64,000 bases of DNA from Cherax quadricarinatus (GCF_038502225.1 NC_091355.1:18064648-18128647), one strand, 5' to 3'; numbered from the stretch's first letter, positions 1 through 11,497 are shown. The notes: a model not told the origin generated them from the letters alone. Program-made: numbers and translations.

Positions 1-436
1 CCTCTGCCCCTCTTTCTTCCCACGCTTCTCTCCTCCGCCATTCTTTCCTTATTTCTTTCGCTGCCCATCTCTCTCTGCCTCTCTCCCGCTGTGAATATCT
101 CCCTGTTACTTCCTGCCTCTCTTCCTCAGTCTCTCTACTCCTGCCTCTCCCTCTTTGCCTCTCCCTGCCTGTCCTCCCCCCTTCCCCCTCTTCTTTCATC
201 CCTGCCTGTCCTCCCCCCTTCCTCTTCTTCTTTCAGCCCTGTCCCCCCTCTCCCTACTTCTCTCTTCCCTGTCTTTCTCTCCATGCTTCTCTCAACCTAT
301 CTATTCGACCTGTCTCTAGTCCTCGTGCTTGTCTGTTTCCCTGCCTCACTCTTCCTCTCTCCCCCTGAATCTCTGTTCTTGCATTTCTCCACCTGCAGGT
401 AGAAAGAGACAAGTAGGAAGAGAAAGGTATGAGTTG

Positions 437-471
<35 letters not shown>

Positions 472-1075
472 GCAGGGAGACTCAAAAACAAAAACCGGGA
501 GATAGGAAAGGAGAGAGAAGAAGGTGCAGGGATAGAGGAAGGGAGATAGAAAAGGAAAAAAGAGGCGGTAAGACACGAAATGGAAGAGATCCAGAAGGAG
601 AAAGACAGGGCGGAAATGGGCAGAAAAGAGGAAGAGGTTGTGAAAAACATCGAAGGAACAGAGACATAAAAGACAGATATAGAGAGGGGACGCGGGAAAG
701 AAGATAGGCAGAAGAGGCAGTTATAAAGATAGTGTATAGACGGGAGAGAGAGAGATATAGAATGACAAAGGAGAGGCAAGGGGAGAATTAAGAGACAGAA
801 AGAGAGGCAGTTTGAGAGAGGCAAGAGTCAGAGGGAGAGGCAGAGGGAAGAGAGAAAAAAAGGGGACAAGGAGACTGGCAGGCAGAGGCAGAGACAGAAG
901 CAGAAACAGAGGCAGAGACAGAGACAGAGGCAGAGACAGAGGCACAGGCACAGGCAGAGACAGGGGCAGAGACAGAGACAGACGCAGACGCAGAAGCAGA
1001 AGCAGAGGCAGAGGCAGAAGCAGAGACAGAGGCAGAGGCAGAAGCAGAGACAGAGGCAGAGGCAAAGGTTGAACA
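1..1075. repeat. Pyrimidine- then purine-rich low-complexity DNA
   Basis: Positions 1-400 are almost pure C/T on this strand. From about 403 the bias flips to A/G, with a GA microsatellite at 441-470. A hexamer array of CAGAGG/CAGAGA/CAGAAG units runs from about 872 to 1066. Open frames on both strands here are by-products of the base bias. No gene is supported. Confidence 0.9.
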
Positions 1076-1379
1076 TCAGTATTCCATCAACGAAGCCCCA
1101 TCTCATCTCGCGTCCACAAGGGGGAACACATCCAAATTAACTCACGACTTGAGTGGAATTTTGAGCTATGCAAGTAGGCAAGAAATGTGTGGAGAACCTT
1201 CCTCTGGGAAAAACCTTTCTTGCCTTTTGTTTCTTCCCTCGGGTAAGGTCACATAAATTCATAAGGCCAATTTTTAAAAAAATTCTCACTTGTATGAGGT
1301 CATACTGGTTCAACAGGTCAGTACTGGGATTATATATATTTATATCTATGAATATATACTTAGACTTCGCAGAATAAGG
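1076..1379. other. Unassigned unique-looking sequence
   Basis: No coding, RNA or repeat signature is recognised in this stretch between the purine-rich block and the inverted repeat. Confidence 0.5.
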
Positions 1380-1596
1380 GAAATACAAATCTCAGGTCGA
1401 TGGAGACTCGAATCTATGAAGCTTGGGACAAGGTACTCGGTACTATACACACCATCCCTCGCTGGCCCAATACTTTGGCTCCCATCCAAGCTAGGTGTTG
1501 TTCCAAAACATGCAGCAGTGGGGGATGGGGTTTATAGTACTACGTACCTTGTCCCAAGGTTCGTACATTCGAGTCTCCATGAAATTAGTATTTGTT
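1380..1596. repeat. Inverted repeat, 75-bp arms
   Basis: The arm at about 1380-1455 (GGAGACTCGAATCTATGAAG, then GGGACAAGGTACTCGGTACT) is matched in reverse complement by 1521-1596, around a 65-bp spacer. The same arm sequence recurs at about 1888-1950, where it follows a tRNA-like SINE head. The inverted repeat is therefore probably two SINE-tail copies in opposite orientation. It codes for nothing. Confidence 0.7.
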
Positions 1597-1805
1597 CTGT
1601 GAAGTCTAAATATTCTAAAATCTTTCGTTAGTTGATGCATGCTGGGAATGTGAAAACCTTAGCCAGCTACCTGAATGCTGGCTGCAGCTTTGAACCAGTG
1701 TGCGATGGTGTGTAGAGTAGTGCGTACCTTGTAAATAACACGATTGAAAACAGACTACAGTTACAGTGGTGGCCCATGTTTACCTCCCTATGGTGTGTAA
1801 ATCTT

Positions 1806-1955
1806 GTTGCGGCTAGCTGGCCCAGTGGCTTATCCTCTGGCCTGGAGTTTTACGAATCGCCACGAGTTCAATCCCCACCTGTACCGTGGTTTACCGCGTA
1901 CCTTGTCCCCAAAGTTTGTAGGCTCGAGTCTCCATGTGCCTGAGATTAGTGTTTT
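1806..1955 (+). mobile_element. tRNA-derived SINE copy (family A)
   Basis: The head carries a pol III A-box-like stretch (TGGCCCAGTGGC, about 1819-1830) and a B-box (GAGTTCAATCCC, about 1864-1875). It is followed by a tail shared with the inverted repeat at 1380-1596. The head matches copies at 12718, 33393, 35055 and 54580 (GGCTAGCTGGCCCAGTGGC). Acceptor-stem pairing is poor, so I call a SINE and not a tRNA gene. The copy ends in a long GT/TA microsatellite. Confidence 0.6.
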
Positions 1956-2057
<102 letters not shown>

Positions 2058-2159
2058 CACAACCTGTGGTATAAACTTAAAAAAAAAAAAAAAACACCAT
2101 CCCAACAAAAATCAAACCGTAACGTCTTAGGACATCTTGCTGCAGGTGCGGCGCTCCAC

Positions 2160-2164
2160 ACACT

Positions 2165-2230
<66 letters not shown>
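2160..2230. repeat. (CA)n microsatellite
   Basis: About 70 bp of CA dinucleotide repeat, preceded at 2079-2094 by a short A run. Confidence 0.95.
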
Positions 2231-2231
<1 letters not shown>

Positions 2232-2370
2232 CCTCACTCTCCTTTCCTGGCCACTCTGACCAGGAATAAAACGCGTCAATTTCAGAACAATCCCGTAAAC
2301 TGACATTATATATGGAACGTTTTTTTTGTAAACAATATTCACCATTACACTGAGTAATACACAAATAACC

Positions 2371-2478
2371 CGCACATAAAAAAGAGAAGCTTACGACGAC
2401 GTTTCGGTCCGACTTGGTCCATTTACAAAGTCACACTAACCAGAAGTGGAGCAGGACGGCTATATATAAGCAGGAAGA

Positions 2479-2509
<31 letters not shown>

Positions 2510-2766
2510 CAAGAATGGTATATAAAACCAACAAGATGAAATTAAGACACATGCGCAACACCCGGGCATCCCTATCGTAGACGTTTCGCCGTCCAGCCAG
2601 CCACTGGATGGCGAAACGTCCACAACAACGTCTACGATAGGGATGCCCGGGTGTTGCGCATGTGTCTTAATTTCATCTTGTTGGTATTATATACCATTCT
2701 TGTACTACTACTACTACCACCACCTCTTCCTGCCTATATATAGCCGTCCTGCTCCACTTCTGGTTA
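2371..2766. mobile_element. Palindromic module, left part, split by the I-type LINE
   Basis: Two inverted copies of one unit meet near 2596-2600. Each arm carries a family-2 hammerhead-like box (GGACCGAAACGTCGTC on its own strand), a TATATATAG stretch, a GTA trinucleotide run, a GCGCATGTGTCTTAATTTCA block and GGCGAAACGTC near the tip. The left arm is 2371-2597. The right arm starts at about 2600, is interrupted at 2766 and resumes at 10050-10115. No protein is encoded. I infer a non-autonomous retroelement end, possibly Penelope-like. Confidence 0.7.
2755..2766. repeat. Target-site duplication of the I-type LINE, 3' side
   Basis: CACTTCTGGTTA here is repeated exactly at 10038-10049. The two copies flank the LINE and mark its insertion into the palindromic module. 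Confidence 0.9.
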
Positions 2767-2970
2767 TTATTATTATAATCAAAAAGAAGCGCTAAGCCAC
2801 AAGGGCTATACAGCGCTGCAGGGTAGGGAAGGAAGCGAGGGTATAGGATGGCAGAAGGGAGGAGGGATGATCAGTAGGTTACAGAAAACAGCGAGGCAGG
2901 GGATAGTACGGGGGTAGAGGGTAGCAAGAGATTGAAGTAGAAAGGGCTGAAGGTATCAGAATTTGTGAAT
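2767..2970 (-). other. 3' UTR and TAA tail of the I-type LINE
   Basis: On the minus strand the end reads GCGCTGTATAGCCC, then TTAGCGCTTC, then a TAATAATAATAA tail. Closely related terminal segments without the LINE body occur at 15915-16020 and 28375-28497. Confidence 0.8.
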
Positions 2971-3774
2971 TCAGTCAGTTGTTGTCAAAAAGTCAATGAG
3001 AGAGTCCGGATGAAAGGTGGGTTCATCAGCGAGAAGGGAAGGTAACGAGAGAGCAGCGGAGCGAAGACGACGACAGAGGTAAATTCTGCGTGCTCGTTGA
3101 TAAAGTGGGCAGTCCAACAGAATGTGGCTGACTGATAATGGAGCTTGGCAATTCTCACAGAGAGGAGCAAGACGCCTCTCCATGAGATATCCATGAGTAA
3201 GACGAGTATGGCCAATGCGAAGACGGGAGAGAGTAGTCTCCCAACCTCGACACTGGTGATAAGAAGACGGCCAGTAACCTATACTCGGTTTAATAGATTG
3301 AAGTTTGTTGCCGAGCATAGTAGACCAACGTTGTTGCCAACGGGTGTGAAGGTGGGAAGATATTGCAGCAAAATAGTCCGTAAATGGAATACCTCTATAA
3401 GAAACTGGTAGGTCATGTACTGCTGACTGCACAGCAGTGTCTGCCTGTTCATTGCCATGTACGTCAACATGACCAGGGACCCAACAAAAAACAATATCTT
3501 TATGCTTGGTAAAGATGCGTCGTAGCCAAAGTTGGATACGGAGGACTAAGGGGTGAGGTGTATCAAATTTTTGTATAGCCTGTAAAGCACTAAGGGAGTC
3601 TGAGACAACCACAAATGATGACACAGGCATAGATGCAATACGGATAAGTGCTGTAAGGATGGCATATAATTCAGCAGTAAAAATACTAGCCGAAGATAGT
3701 AAATGCCCTTGTACGACGCTGTCCGGAAATATTGCTGTGAATCCTACGCCGTCAGAAGACTTAGAGCCATCTGT
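2971..3774 (-). pseudogene. RNase H domain of the I-type LINE ORF2
   Basis: The domain removes RNA from RNA-DNA hybrids during target-primed reverse transcription. Conserved blocks occur in order: TDGSKSSDGVG (first acidic residue, about 3740-3772), FTAELYAIL (catalytic Glu), VVVSDSLSAL (third acidic residue, about 3600) and the C-terminal CWVPGHVDVHGNEQAD block (about 3436-3483). A cysteine-rich stretch (LCENCQAPLSVSHILLDCP) follows near the C-terminus. An in-frame TAA at 3775-3777 lies immediately before TDGSK, and a frame change separates this domain from the RT. It is therefore not translatable in one piece. Confidence 0.85.
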
Positions 3775-3926
3775 TTACACTGTAATGGCATGAGAATGAG
3801 AGTGAAAGTGGTCAAGAAAAAGAGAGCGGGAAGCGACCGTAGACAGTTGGGCTTTCGAGCAAGGGAGGGAGAAAGAACAGACTCGAACAGCTGGAACTTC
3901 CCAGGGGGGTAGGGAAAAGTGAGATG

Positions 3927-5651
3927 CTACATGTACATAGAAAGGTGGTAATTGAAGAGAAGACAAGAGCGAATGAAGGCGAAGAGAGAGAGTAAACAGG
4001 GGCGGCGAACAAATAAAGAATATCTACTAATATCAGTGACCATTCTATAAATGGAAGGGTTGCGGAGATCATGAGAGCGTACATAGTAGCGCAGGCAATG
4101 GGCATCACGGCGATCAGATAAGGATGGAACGTTCGCTTCTGCATAGAGGCTCTCGACAGAGGAAGAGCGAAAAGCACCAAGGCATAAACGTAATCCTTGG
4201 TGATGAATGGGGTTAAGGCTAGAGAGAGTAGCAGGAGATGCCGCTGAATAGATCTGGTCACCATAATCAAGTTTCGATAAAATAAGGGTGGAATGTAGGC
4301 GAAGGAGGGTTCGACGATCAGCTCCCCATGAAAGATGAGCAAGGGTTTTAAGAAGGTTCAGCCGGCTGTGACAAGTTGCCTTCAGAGAGGTAATGTGAGG
4401 TTTCCAGGATAACCTACGATCAAAGAGGAGGCCCAGAAACTTGACTGTATCACGTTCAGGGATACGGGAGCCATAGAGGTACAAAGGATGATCGGAGATG
4501 ACAGAGCGTCTAGTGAAAGTAATTTGGTGGGTTTTAGTGCTGGAAAATTTAAACCCACGTGTGGTGGCCCAATTGGAAACACGGTCGACTGCATGTTGGA
4601 GAGAAACTGTAATGAGGTGACAGTCAGCGCCTGCACAGGCAATAGCGAAGTCATCAACATAGAGTGATGACCAAATATTTGATGGAAGACTAGAGGCCAA
4701 ATCATTAATAGCAAGGAGAAAAAGTGTTGTGCTCACAACACATCCCTGGGGGACACCTTCAGCTTGGATAAAGTCCGGGGAGAGCACATTAATAACCCAA
4801 ACACGGAAATGCCTGTCAGTTAAAAAGTTCTTAAGGAAGGATGGTAGATTGCCTCGAAGGCCTAAGGAGTGGGCTTGGGCTAAAATATTATACCTCCAAG
4901 TTGTGTCATATGCCTTCTCAAGGTCAAAAAATATGGCAATAACTGAGTGGTTATTCGCAAAGGCATTACGAACATACGTATCCAAGCGTAGTAAGGGGTC
5001 TATGGTAGAACGTCCCTTACGAAAGCCATACTGACGAGTAGAGAGACTGTTGTGTGTCTCTAAATACCACACTAAACGTCTATTTACTAGGCGTTCCATT
5101 ACTTTGCAAACTGCACTGGTAAGAGCAATGGGACGATAGTGGGAGGTTTCATGTCCCGTAGTGCCTGGTTTGCGGAAAGGGAGAACAATGGCGGATTTCC
5201 ACAGCTGTGGAAGAACTCCTTGTGACCAAATAAGATTGTAAAGGCGTAATAGGACTGCAAGGGCTGACTGATGTAAATGTTGTAGCATACGAATATGAAT
5301 GTCGTCGGGCCCAGCTGCCGATGATCGACAAGCTGAGAGTGTTGCCTCCAGTTCTTGAAGTGTAAAAGGCACATTATACTGTTCTTCTCTGAGAGAAGAA
5401 AAGTCCAAGGGTGCTAACTCTCTGGCAGACTTTGAGGAAAGAAATGAGGGGCATAGATGGAGTCCCTGAGAAATACGGACCAGATGATTGCCAATTTCAT
5501 TGGCAACATCTAGTGGGTTTGCTATATCAACACCGGCAACCCGCAGAACAGGAGCCGGGTCAGGAGAATATTTACCACTCAGTTTTCGTACTTTTTTCCA
5601 GACTGCACTCAGAGGAAGCAGAGGTGATGGTGGAGACAATCTCGCCAGCAA
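3927..5651 (-). pseudogene. Reverse transcriptase domain of the I-type LINE ORF2
   Basis: This is the largest open piece of ORF2 (574 codons). RT blocks in order are the SSAAGPDDIHIRML finger motif, HYRPIALTSAVCKVMERLV, GFRKGRSTIDPLL, FFDLEKAYDTTW (motif A), EGVPQGCVVSTTLF (motif B), LYVDDFAIAC (motif C, catalytic Asp-Asp at about 4647-4661) and KFLGLLFD. All catalytic residues are present. A frameshift near 5620-5650 separates it from the endonuclease, and another near 3930-3966 from the RNase H. Its true N-terminus is upstream of the listed Met, in the other frame. Confidence 0.9.
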
Positions 5652-6198
5652 GTGCGTTTAGCATCACGGATGACACGGCGAGCGATCGCACGCTTCTGTT
5701 TAAAATCAAGGAGTCGCTCTGTGGTTCTATTGTACTGGTACCTGCCCCATGCAACGCGTTTTAAACGTACTGCACGAGCACAAGCAGGAGACCACCAAGG
5801 CACGCATTTCTGAGAATGCCTGCCCGAAGTTTGGGGTATGGAATGAGAAGCTGCGGTGAAAACGGAGGACGAGAAGAGGTGTAAAAGCTCATCGATGGAG
5901 GACGAAGAAGGAACCTCTTTAAAAACAGTTAGGTGTGAGTAAAGGTTCCAATTCGCCCGATTAAATTGCCAGCGTAGGGTGCGAAGAGGTGGCGAATATG
6001 AAGGGGAAGTATGAATGATTGGGAAATGATCACTGTCATGTAAGTCCGGGAGAACAGACCAAGTGAAGTCTAATGCGGCAGAGGAAGAGCAGACTGAGAG
6101 ATCGATGCAAGAGAGAGTATGAGTCCGAGGATCAAAATGGGTGTGAGTACCTGTATTTAAAACATGGAGGAGGTGGGTGGCAAGAAAAGCCTCTAACT
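5609..6198 (-). pseudogene. Endonuclease C-terminal half and linker of the I-type LINE ORF2
   Basis: The frame carries the end of the apurinic-endonuclease fold, with LSCIDLSVCSSSAALDF followed by LPDLHDSDHFPI, the conserved Ser-Asp-His block of the active site. A basic linker leading to the RT follows. The upstream half lies beyond the hAT insertion, whose left end is at 6199. The first few codons of the open frame above 6198 come from the hAT terminus and do not belong to the LINE. Confidence 0.85.
6191..6198. repeat. hAT target-site duplication, left
   Basis: CTCTAACT here matches GTCTAACT at 6892-6899 in 7 of 8 bases. The 8-bp length is characteristic of hAT elements. Confidence 0.75.
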
Positions 6199-6891
6199 CA
6201 GTGGTTCCCAAACTGGGGGTAAATTACCCCCTGGGGGTAATTTAACCATTTTTGGGGGTAATGGAGGGGTGACAGAAAAAAGTTATGAATTCTGAAAATC
6301 AAGAAAACAATTCGGTACCCGGTATGAGGATTATTGTTAACTTTGTCTTAGTATATAAAGTTGTAAAGTAAACCTATTATAAGTAAGTAATAAAGTTAAA
6401 CCAAATAACAATAAACATCAAAAACTAATATACAGTATTAGAAAAGAAGAAATATATAGCTAAGTGTGTGGAAACCCAAAAGTATTTTGACAAGTATGCT
6501 TCAGGACAAAAGTCACTCAGTAGCCCAGATCGACCTGTCCAGTACGCGTCACTCACTTCCTGAGGCTGCCTCTATTTCACACTGTCAGTTTATCTGTGAG
6601 CATCAGCCGAGGTAGACATAAGCTGGTATGTATGTGTACTGCCCTGTGCAGTATATAGTTAGTATTTACCCACTGTTACTGTGAATTTGTAGCTATTATT
6701 AATTTTATATATAATGTATGTGTGGTTCTTACATTTTCAATGGTTTTGCTAGGATTAGCAGAGTATGCGAGGCTGTATACGTTCACGTTTAGCCATATAT
6801 ATCAATAATAACAACATTTTGTGAAAGGGGTAACATGCTTTATGTGGCATGTTAAATTGGGTAACAAGCTGAAAAAGTTTGGGAATCACTG
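6199..6891. mobile_element. Non-autonomous hAT element inside ORF2
   Basis: The ends are CAGTGGTTCCCAAACT (6199-6214) and its near reverse complement AGTTTGGGAATCACTG (6876-6891). This terminal type is common in Charlie/Zaphod-like hATs. An 8-bp duplication flanks the element. The 693-bp interior is AT-rich and contains no transposase frame, so it needs a transposase in trans. It disrupts the endonuclease of the I-type LINE and so arrived later. Confidence 0.88.
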
Positions 6892-7360
6892 GTCTAACTG
6901 AATTCCACGGGAATCACAGTGAGACCCCCCCCCCCCAGAGGAAATGGTGGGAATTAAAATCACCAAGTAACAGAATCGGTGGCGGCAATGACGAAACAAG
7001 GAAGGCAAAATCCGGAATAGATAATGCCCGAGAAGGAGAGAGATATAAAGAACAGAGCGTATACCACCTATGTAAGTGGATACGGGCTGCTGTGTAATGC
7101 AGCAAAGTATGAACAAATAGCTGATGGTATGGAATATCAGTGCGTAGAAGAAGGGCACTTTCATTAAAGGTCCCATCAGGAAAAGGATTTGAAGAATACA
7201 ATAAATTATAGCCTGAGATGTGGGAAATAACAGCAGAGTGTAATTTTGGTTCCTGTAAGCAAACACCAACAGGGGCAAACTGGGAGAGTAACATCTGAAG
7301 CTCACCCCGATTACCCCTGAGGCCGCGTATATTCCACTGTAAATAGGCCATGATTGGCAA
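6892..7360 (-). pseudogene. Endonuclease N-terminal half of the I-type LINE ORF2
   Basis: The open frame (6914-7360) begins MAYLQWNIRGLRGN, the usual Asn-containing start of LINE apurinic endonucleases. It continues through VGVCLQEPKL (catalytic Glu), LYLSPSRALS and PILLLGDFNSHH (catalytic Asp-Phe-Asn). Just after this, a run of 13 C (6925-6937 on the plus strand) shifts the frame. The correct continuation (SHCDSRGIQL) is in the neighbouring frame, so the slip is probably in the homopolymer. The hAT insertion then cuts the domain. Confidence 0.85.
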
Positions 7361-7395
7361 TGATAAAGATACTTGAAATCCGCAGGTAAGGGTTC

Positions 7396-9316
7396 CTACG
7401 GACTAGAGGGGTTAGAAAAGTACACATGCGGAGGCAGTGGAAAACGTTCAAGCAGCGAAGGAACGGTGCGCTGTGAAGAAAGGAGTTGTGCAGATGGAGC
7501 AGAGGAGAGAGAAAGAGCGGAAGGTGGATCAGTGTCCATTGATGGTTTGGTCTCTGCAATATATTCAGAGATTGCTTCAAGTGTTTCGGAATTCAGAGAT
7601 GTCGTATGGGAGACAATATTGGAAATGGCAGGGGGATGATGAGTAAAGATTGGAACTGTATTGGACTGTACCAAGGTAGGGGGGGGCGAAAGGGTGGAGG
7701 GAACTGGAGAAGCGTGGCAGGGGACAGAAGAGGCAGAAACCTGGGAGGTGGCAGAAGAGGAAGAAACTTGGGAGGGAACAGGGGAGGAAGATACAGTACG
7801 AGGAGGAGGGTGAACCTCTACACTTGTAACTGAGCCAGTGAGAGGGGGAGAACCAGGGACAGAGACAGGGAGGGTAAAATGAGGTGGAAGATGGGTAGGA
7901 GGTGTTAACGGACCTTTTTTTGACTTTTGAGAAGTAGAGGGACGATTGGGAGGTGTCGTCGTACGAGGTCTCGTCGATACTGAGGCTTGTGAGAGAACAC
8001 GAAGAAGTGAGATCAGACTGAGGCGTTGAAGTAGGGACGTCTGAGCCGAGGACAGCAAAAGGATTAGATACAGGAGTGACTATGGGAGAGGTAACCACAG
8101 AGGTGGGTGTAGAAGATGGGATACCAGAAGTGGGGGGACGTTTTGAAACACGGGAATAAGAAACACGTGGGAGTCTCCCTTGGAGGCGGAGATGAGAAAC
8201 TGCCATGGCATAAGGGAGACCTTCTGTCTCTTTGAGGTAACGGATTTCCCGCTCTTTTAAATAGACCTGACAACGGCGAGAGTACGAAGGGTGAGCCTCA
8301 TGACAGTTAAGGCAAGAGGGAGATCGATTGCAAGACGTATTAGAATGGTCATCGGCACCACAGACTGGGCATTCGGCGATAGATCTGCAATATTTCGCTG
8401 GATGGCCAAATCGCCAGCAATTTCTACACTGTTGTGGTGTAGGGATCACCTTTCGAACTTGTAACCGATGTCCTGCTATATAAACTGAGGAGGGGAGTTC
8501 TCGGCTGTCAAAAGTTAAACGAGCCACATTGCTAGGGTATCGTCTCCGCCCGTGGGCAGGAAGAACGTAAGTGTCTACCTTGAGGATTGGGAGATCTTGG
8601 AGTTCCAGCTGTTCAAGAATGTCAGTGCCACATGTCTGGAAATTTTGTTGAACTATGGTATGGGGCAGAATGACGGTACCACTACAAGAATTGAGGGAAT
8701 GATGTTTTTCAAGAGTGACAGGAACAGTATCGATATGGGAAAGACGAGAGAGCTCATGAGCCTGGGTAGCATTCTGTACGGTAATGATGAGTGTACCGCT
8801 CTTAAGAGCATGAAAAGAAATATCTTTACCAACATGGCGTAGGAGTGCCTTGCCAATACTGTGGTCAGAAAGATAGGCAGTAGAGGAAGTTGGTCGTAAA
8901 GTGAAGAATTTAGTCCATTGTTCAGTCTGAAACTGAGCGTGGAAAGGTAGTGAAGGACGTGTCGATCGTTTCTGAGAAGAACGAGAAGGTGGAGAAGTAT
9001 CATCAGCAGGTAATTGTCGTTGGCGTTTAGGCGTGGGACCAGAGTTGGTCCGACGTGGAACGGGTCGGCGATTTGAAAATTGCCGCACCATAGAGGGAGA
9101 GGCCGGAAGCATAGTCAGAGGAGAGCGAAGGTCCGATAAATCGAAGGAGTCAGTCGAGGCCTCAGTACCTGAAGCGGGTGAGAAAACAGCACCGGCAAGA
9201 GGTACAGAGGCATGAGGAGTGTCTGAAGAGTGGTCCAAAGACGAGTCGGGGTCAGAACGGGGTGCAGTATCAAGAAGGGGCCCGGGGGTAGTAGATTCAT
9301 GGACTAGGGCTGCCAT
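7396..9316 (-). pseudogene. ORF1 (Gag-like nucleic-acid-binding protein) of the I-type LINE
   Basis: The frame starts at Met 9316 (MAALVHESTTPGP). It has a Ser/Pro-rich N-terminus, a folded middle region (FFTLRPTSSTAYLSD, about residue 135 on) and three tandem cysteine-rich knuckles at about residues 296-350: CRNCWRFGHPAKYC, CPVCGADDHSNTSC and CLNCHEAHPSYSRRC. Such proteins coat LINE RNA. Around 7915, at a run of seven T on the plus strand, the frame moves. The Pro-rich C-terminus that keeps LINE-like composition continues in the other frame to 7396. I infer one frameshift; otherwise the ORF is complete. Confidence 0.85.
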
Positions 9317-10037
9317 GGTTAGGTTACTTCTTTCTTTTTGTTTTTAAGAAAAAAAAAAAAATAAAAAAAAAAAAGAATAAAAAAAGGGGGGTCCGGGGAG
9401 GGATAGTTCCTAGGAGGAATGAAAGGGCCAGAAATCTCCCTCCGCGCCCAAGAGGACCTCAGCACCGCAAGTAGCGCAGATGCAGCATGGAACCCGTGCC
9501 ATACCCTACCCATCATGCTAGTAAACTAACAATCCGGGATAGCAACCTTACATCTGCTGAGCTACCTCGGTGGACAAAAGAGAGGGCGGCTGGATATCCG
9601 CCACAAAGCATACCTCCTTCGGCCACCACCCCCGGAATCCGAAAGGTGGCTTCCAGAGATACACCCGTCGCCCGAAAGACACCCAAAGCTACTCCGGGAT
9701 ACCGGAGAGGGATTGGGACATCCCCAGGCGATCCAGATTCCACGGCAAACTACGCCACCGCCAAGAACCTTAACGGAATGGGATGGACCCCGGTATCCTT
9801 TCCCCTACATAGGAACTAGCGCGCCTGTGGGAGAAATCCCAAAGGCCAAAAAGAGGAAGGGCAAAAGGGAGGGGTGGGGAGGAGGAGGAGGAAAGGAAGA
9901 AGGGGAGGATGGGGAGGATAGGATAGGGGAGGGGAGATTGGGGGGTAATTAGGTTCGGTCTGAGGAAGAAGACCGACAGGTCTAATTCCTCAGACCAAGA
10001 GCCTCTTCACCACTCCAAGGAGCCCCCCTTGAAGAGG
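9317..10037 (-). other. 5' UTR of the I-type LINE
   Basis: This region lies between ORF1 and the duplicated target at 10038. It contains an A/T homopolymer patch at 9349-9387 and a G/A-rich stretch at 9840-9950. An internal promoter would be expected here, but I see no defining motif. Confidence 0.65.
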
Positions 10038-10115
10038 CACTTCTGGTTAGTGTGACTTTGTAAATGATCCAAGTCGGACCGAAACGTCGTCGTAAGCTTC
10101 TCTCTTTATGTGCGG
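10038..10115 (+). mobile_element. LINE target duplication and resumed right arm of the palindromic module
   Basis: CACTTCTGGTTA at 10038-10049 is the second copy of the LINE target duplication. From there the sequence (GTGTGACTTTGTAAATGATC, then GTCGGACCGAAACGTCGTCG) is the reverse complement of 2371-2440. This shows the LINE landed inside the right arm of that palindrome. Confidence 0.85.
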
Positions 10116-11190
10116 GTTATTTGTGTATCGTTCCAGCCACGGTATTGTGCCTTTTTTTTGTTATTTATGGACACTGCGTAATACCCCGTCCCCTAGACCA
10201 CCGGAGTCACTTAGCTATTCAAGGAAAAAAATGGGGCCTTAACCTTAGGTCTGGGGAAACAAAATTCTCCAAAAATAAGAAAACTGCATCAAGCACTGTC
10301 TTGGTGCAATTAATAGTACACAGAAAAACACTAAGCATTTATCACCTTAAAATTTATCTCCAAAATGAGCACTGTTAATCCACAGACGTGTGAAACTCGT
10401 TTGATATAAAAGTGATCAGCTTTTACGCCAAATGAGTCCATAGTTATGTTTTATAGCTGTACTCTTAAACATAAACAGGAAAATGTACCATTACAACTGC
10501 GTGTTGGTCGAATACCTACGTCGATACATTTATTACATAAAATTAATGAGCTGACTGGGTTACATCTGTAAATATTAATTACATTAAAGATATACACAAT
10601 AATTATATACAAGTAAATTTATTACAAATTGAGAAAGTCTCTCTTTAAACAGCATGTGTTTATTATCACATAACACTGCTTGGCAAAAAAAAAAAAAAAA
10701 AGGCACGTTATATAAACAAAGTTTCCACATTTATGACATGATTATTATAAATTGAGAAACTCTGTAAACATTAGCGTCCGTTATCGCACATCTCTGCTTT
10801 CACATGTGTAATAAGCATTTCATAAAAATATAGAAACAAAGTCTCCAGAAACAGTGCAAAAAATTAGTGTACATAATACAAATAGGAAATTACATTATCA
10901 ACTCTGCGTCTCACTGTAATATACAGTAAGGAAAACTGGCTATGCTAAACACACCACTGGGAGAAATTAGAGATCACGGGAGGGAAAATTACCAGTTAGT
11001 TGCATATAAAATTTGTCGGTAGGACTGTGGCCTTGAAAAAACACACTGGAGTCATCACCATTGATCCTTCTACAGGTGGGCCTCCCAGGTCTTCACCTAC
11101 ACTGTCATTCCAAGGAACCCTGGAGTCACCCCACTTGCTGATCCAGAAAAGCAGGTGGATCCTGGAGAAACACAATACACAAAACACATA
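10116..11190. other. Unassigned AT-rich DNA with a diverged internal repeat
   Basis: No coding or RNA signal is seen. Two or three diverged copies of a block of roughly 110 bp, with ATAAATTGAGAAACTCT and AAACAAAGTTTCCACA motifs, lie between about 10600 and 10870. An A run sits at 10685-10701. Confidence 0.5.
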
Positions 11191-11216
11191 GGATTACTAT
11201 TCATGACTCAAAAATG

Positions 11217-11366
11217 GTGAGGCTTCCCCGCCAACACCGTACCACTACTAGGTGGGTCCAACAGTCCATACACCAACATCACACAGGTGAGGCCTCACCG
11301 CCCACACCTTACGTTAGCATACCATACCTAGGCATGTACTGATTAGGTGAGTACACACACACACAC
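11217..11366. repeat. Short direct repeat and a LINE-type (AC)n tail
   Basis: GGTGAGGCTTCCCCGCC (11218) and GGTGAGGCCTCACCGCC (11286) are a diverged direct repeat. At 11345-11366 ATTAGGTGAGTAC runs into an AC repeat, which matches the 3' terminus of the CR1/L2-like LINE seen at 59890 and 63115. Confidence 0.5.
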
Positions 11367-11497
11367 TTGGGAAATCTGATATCCCCCTCCACCAGCTCAC
11401 CGAGCTTCAGTCCACTAGGTGGTCAGAAAGCCATCTACTCACTTCTGCAACTACTGCAACACGAGAGCAGATAAATGTCTGCACTACATTATGTACA

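Larger units (their letters stand above)
2767..10037 (-). mobile_element. Near-full-length I-type non-LTR retrotransposon
   Basis: Read on the minus strand, the order is a 5' UTR (9317-10037), ORF1 with zinc knuckles (7396-9316), and ORF2 with apurinic endonuclease (7360 down to 5609), reverse transcriptase (to about 3927) and RNase H (to 2971). A 3' UTR ends in a TAA-type tail (GATTATAATAATAAT). A C-terminal RNase H, a CCHC-type ORF1 and a TAA tail are together typical of the I superclade (I, Nimb and relatives). Exact 12-bp duplications flank it. Several frameshifts, one in-frame stop and an internal hAT insertion make this copy dead. Confidence 0.9.

Noticed and set aside
812..1072. Arg/Asp-repeat (RS-like) protein
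   Set aside because: It is the translation of a CAGAGR hexamer array, which also gives long frames on the opposite strand.
2590..2625. Complete hammerhead core at the palindrome tip
   Set aside because: GGCGAAACGTC and a GCC/GGC hairpin are present, but the CTGANGA box is lost at the palindrome junction, so no full core exists here.
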